Shown here: positions 63,321-64,000 of the stretch, piece by piece
Layout of the letters: each line of letters begins with the position of its first letter
Position numbering within the stretch: the stretch's first letter is position 1
From: Pseudomonas sp. MYb60
GTDB lineage: Bacteria; Pseudomonadota; Gammaproteobacteria; Pseudomonadales; Pseudomonadaceae
Reading direction: 5' to 3'
Assembly: GCF_002979555.1 (NCBI RefSeq)
Contig: NZ_PCOZ01000003.1
Span: 124,001 to 188,000 of the forward strand
Length of the DNA stretch: 64,000 bases
Notes under the pieces: generated by a model
Databases searched by the model: none
What the model was told of the DNA's origin: nothing
What the model saw: only the letters and a program-made list of their open reading frames with translations
Made by a program: the position numbers and the translations under genes

Positions 63321-64000
63321 TTAGAGATTGCGTGAGATGACCATGCGCTGGATATCGCTGGTACCTTCATAAATCTGGCAGACCCGCACATCGCGGTAGA
63401 TCCGCTCCAGCGGGAAGTCGCTCAGGTAACCGTAACCGCCGAGGGTTTGCAAGGCGGCCGAGCAGACTTTTTCGGCCATTTCCGAGGCGAACAGCTTGGC
63501 CATGGAGGCCTCTACCAGCGCCGGCTTGCCGCTGTCGCGCAGCGCGGCGGCGTAATGCACCATCTGCCGCGCCACGGCGATCTGCGTGGCCATGTCCGCG
63601 AGGCGAAAGGCCACGGCCTGGTGCTCGATCAAGGGTTTGCCGAAGCTTTCCCGTTCGCGCGCATAGTCACGGGCAGCTTCGAAGGCCGCGCGGGCCATGC
63701 CCACCGATTGGGAGGCAATGCCAACGCGGCCGCCTTCGAGATTGGCCAGGGCAATTTTGTAGCCTTCACCCTCCTCGCCCAGGCGATTGACCGCTGGCAC
63801 CTTCAAGTCCTCAAACAGAATCTGGCAGGTGTCGGAGGCATGCTGGCCGAGCTTGTCCTCGACCCGCGCCACGCTGTAGCCCGGCGAGTCGGTGGGGACG
63901 ATGAATGCACTGATGCCGCGCTTGCCGGCGGCCGGGTCGGTCACGGCAAACACAATCACAATGCCCGCGTTTTGCCCGGAAGTGATGAACTGTTTGCAGC
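63321..64000 (-). CDS. Acyl-CoA dehydrogenase, partial (C-terminal part)
   Basis: The gene runs off the right edge. The visible 226 residues begin [20 protein letters not shown] in the middle domain and include [20 protein letters not shown], the C-terminal helical domain ([20 protein letters not shown]) and [23 protein letters not shown]. The stretch ending [19 protein letters not shown] contains the catalytic Glu. It is a short/branched-chain type. Because its frame is open beyond the visible GTG at 63959, that codon is not the start. It forms an operon with the enoyl-CoA hydratase. Confidence 0.93.
   Translation of the reverse strand, partial: CKQFITSGQNAGIVIVFAVTDPAAGKRGISAFIVPTDSPGYSVARVEDKLGQHASDTCQILFEDLKVPAVNRLGEEGEGYKIALANLEGGRVGIASQSVGMARAAFEAARDYARERESFGKPLIEHQAVAFRLADMATQIAVARQMVHYAAALRDSGKPALVEASMAKLFASEMAEKVCSAALQTLGGYGYLSDFPLERIYRDVRVCQIYEGTSDIQRMVISRNL

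Overview
The window is a stretch of a Pseudomonas chromosome, most likely from the P. fluorescens group. The evidence is the polymyxin-resistance arn operon in Pseudomonas order, pairs of inverted REP sequences, a dense set of AraC/LysR regulators and solo transporters, CsbD and DUF2256 small proteins, DUF2946/TonB-receptor sets, and a valine/branched-chain acyl-CoA block. No rRNA, tRNA, CRISPR array or intact insertion sequence was seen. GC content and codon use change along the window. The arn and acyl-CoA regions (about 49.8-64 kb) are GC-rich core-like DNA. Parts of 14.5-24 kb and 35.5-43 kb are clearly AT-richer and carry most of the broken genes.

Region by region: (1) 1-9.2 kb holds a partial secreted hydrolase with a divergent AraC regulator, a second AraC regulator, a glutathione transferase, and a LysR-controlled set (class II aldolase, HD-domain protein with a complete diiron-oxygenase-type ligand set, bile-acid-type symporter). 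A HAD phosphatase and several small stress-type proteins follow. (2) 9.2-14.5 kb holds a soluble PAS-PAS chemoreceptor, an ORF broken by an amber codon, a thymidylate-kinase-like protein, a Fic protein, a DMT transporter and an mvaT fragment. (3) 15-18 kb holds a LysR regulator with an aminotransferase and an overlapping AEC transporter. (4) 18.5-24 kb is an AT-rich accessory block: AraC regulator, membrane chemoreceptor, two DUF2946 genes, an unknown gene, and a chimeric pseudogene in which a TonB-receptor start is joined to a piece of a short-chain dehydrogenase. (5) 24-27 kb holds an isochorismatase-type hydrolase and a metallo-hydrolase divergent from a GlxA-type regulator.

(6) 26.9-37 kb is a coherent six-gene catabolic cluster on the minus strand: MHS permease, D-2-hydroxyacid dehydrogenase, RraA-like aldolase, MFS permease, SMP-30 lactonase and a 1017-residue YdiJ-type FAD/Fe-S dehydrogenase. 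A divergent 519-residue regulator appears to be two IclR proteins fused head to tail. The cluster looks like uptake and breakdown of a hydroxy or sugar acid. (7) 37-43 kb holds a second GlxA-type regulator whose upstream region carries a 23-nt sequence repeated exactly 3.7 kb away, between a cytochrome c gene and a lipoprotein gene. That repeat is a likely operator and suggests a small regulon. A TonB receptor with its DUF2946 partner lies between the two sites. (8) 43-49.5 kb holds a membrane protein followed by a second CsbD paralogue, a DUF4019 lipoprotein, a perfect 19-bp-arm palindrome, a Bcr/CflA efflux pump, a tyrosine recombinase next to a dehydrogenase fragment, and two proteins of unknown role.

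(9) 49.8-59.1 kb is arnC-A-D-T-E-F-ugd plus an ArnT-like glycosyltransferase, which together make and transfer L-Ara4N to lipid A. arnB, normally first in this operon, is absent here, and arnC has a TTG start. (10) 59.3-64 kb holds an HPP membrane protein and then a 3-hydroxyisobutyryl-CoA-hydrolase-type protein with an acyl-CoA dehydrogenase, facing an enoyl-CoA hydratase and a second acyl-CoA dehydrogenase across a REP pair.

All functional names come from reading motifs by eye. No database search was run.
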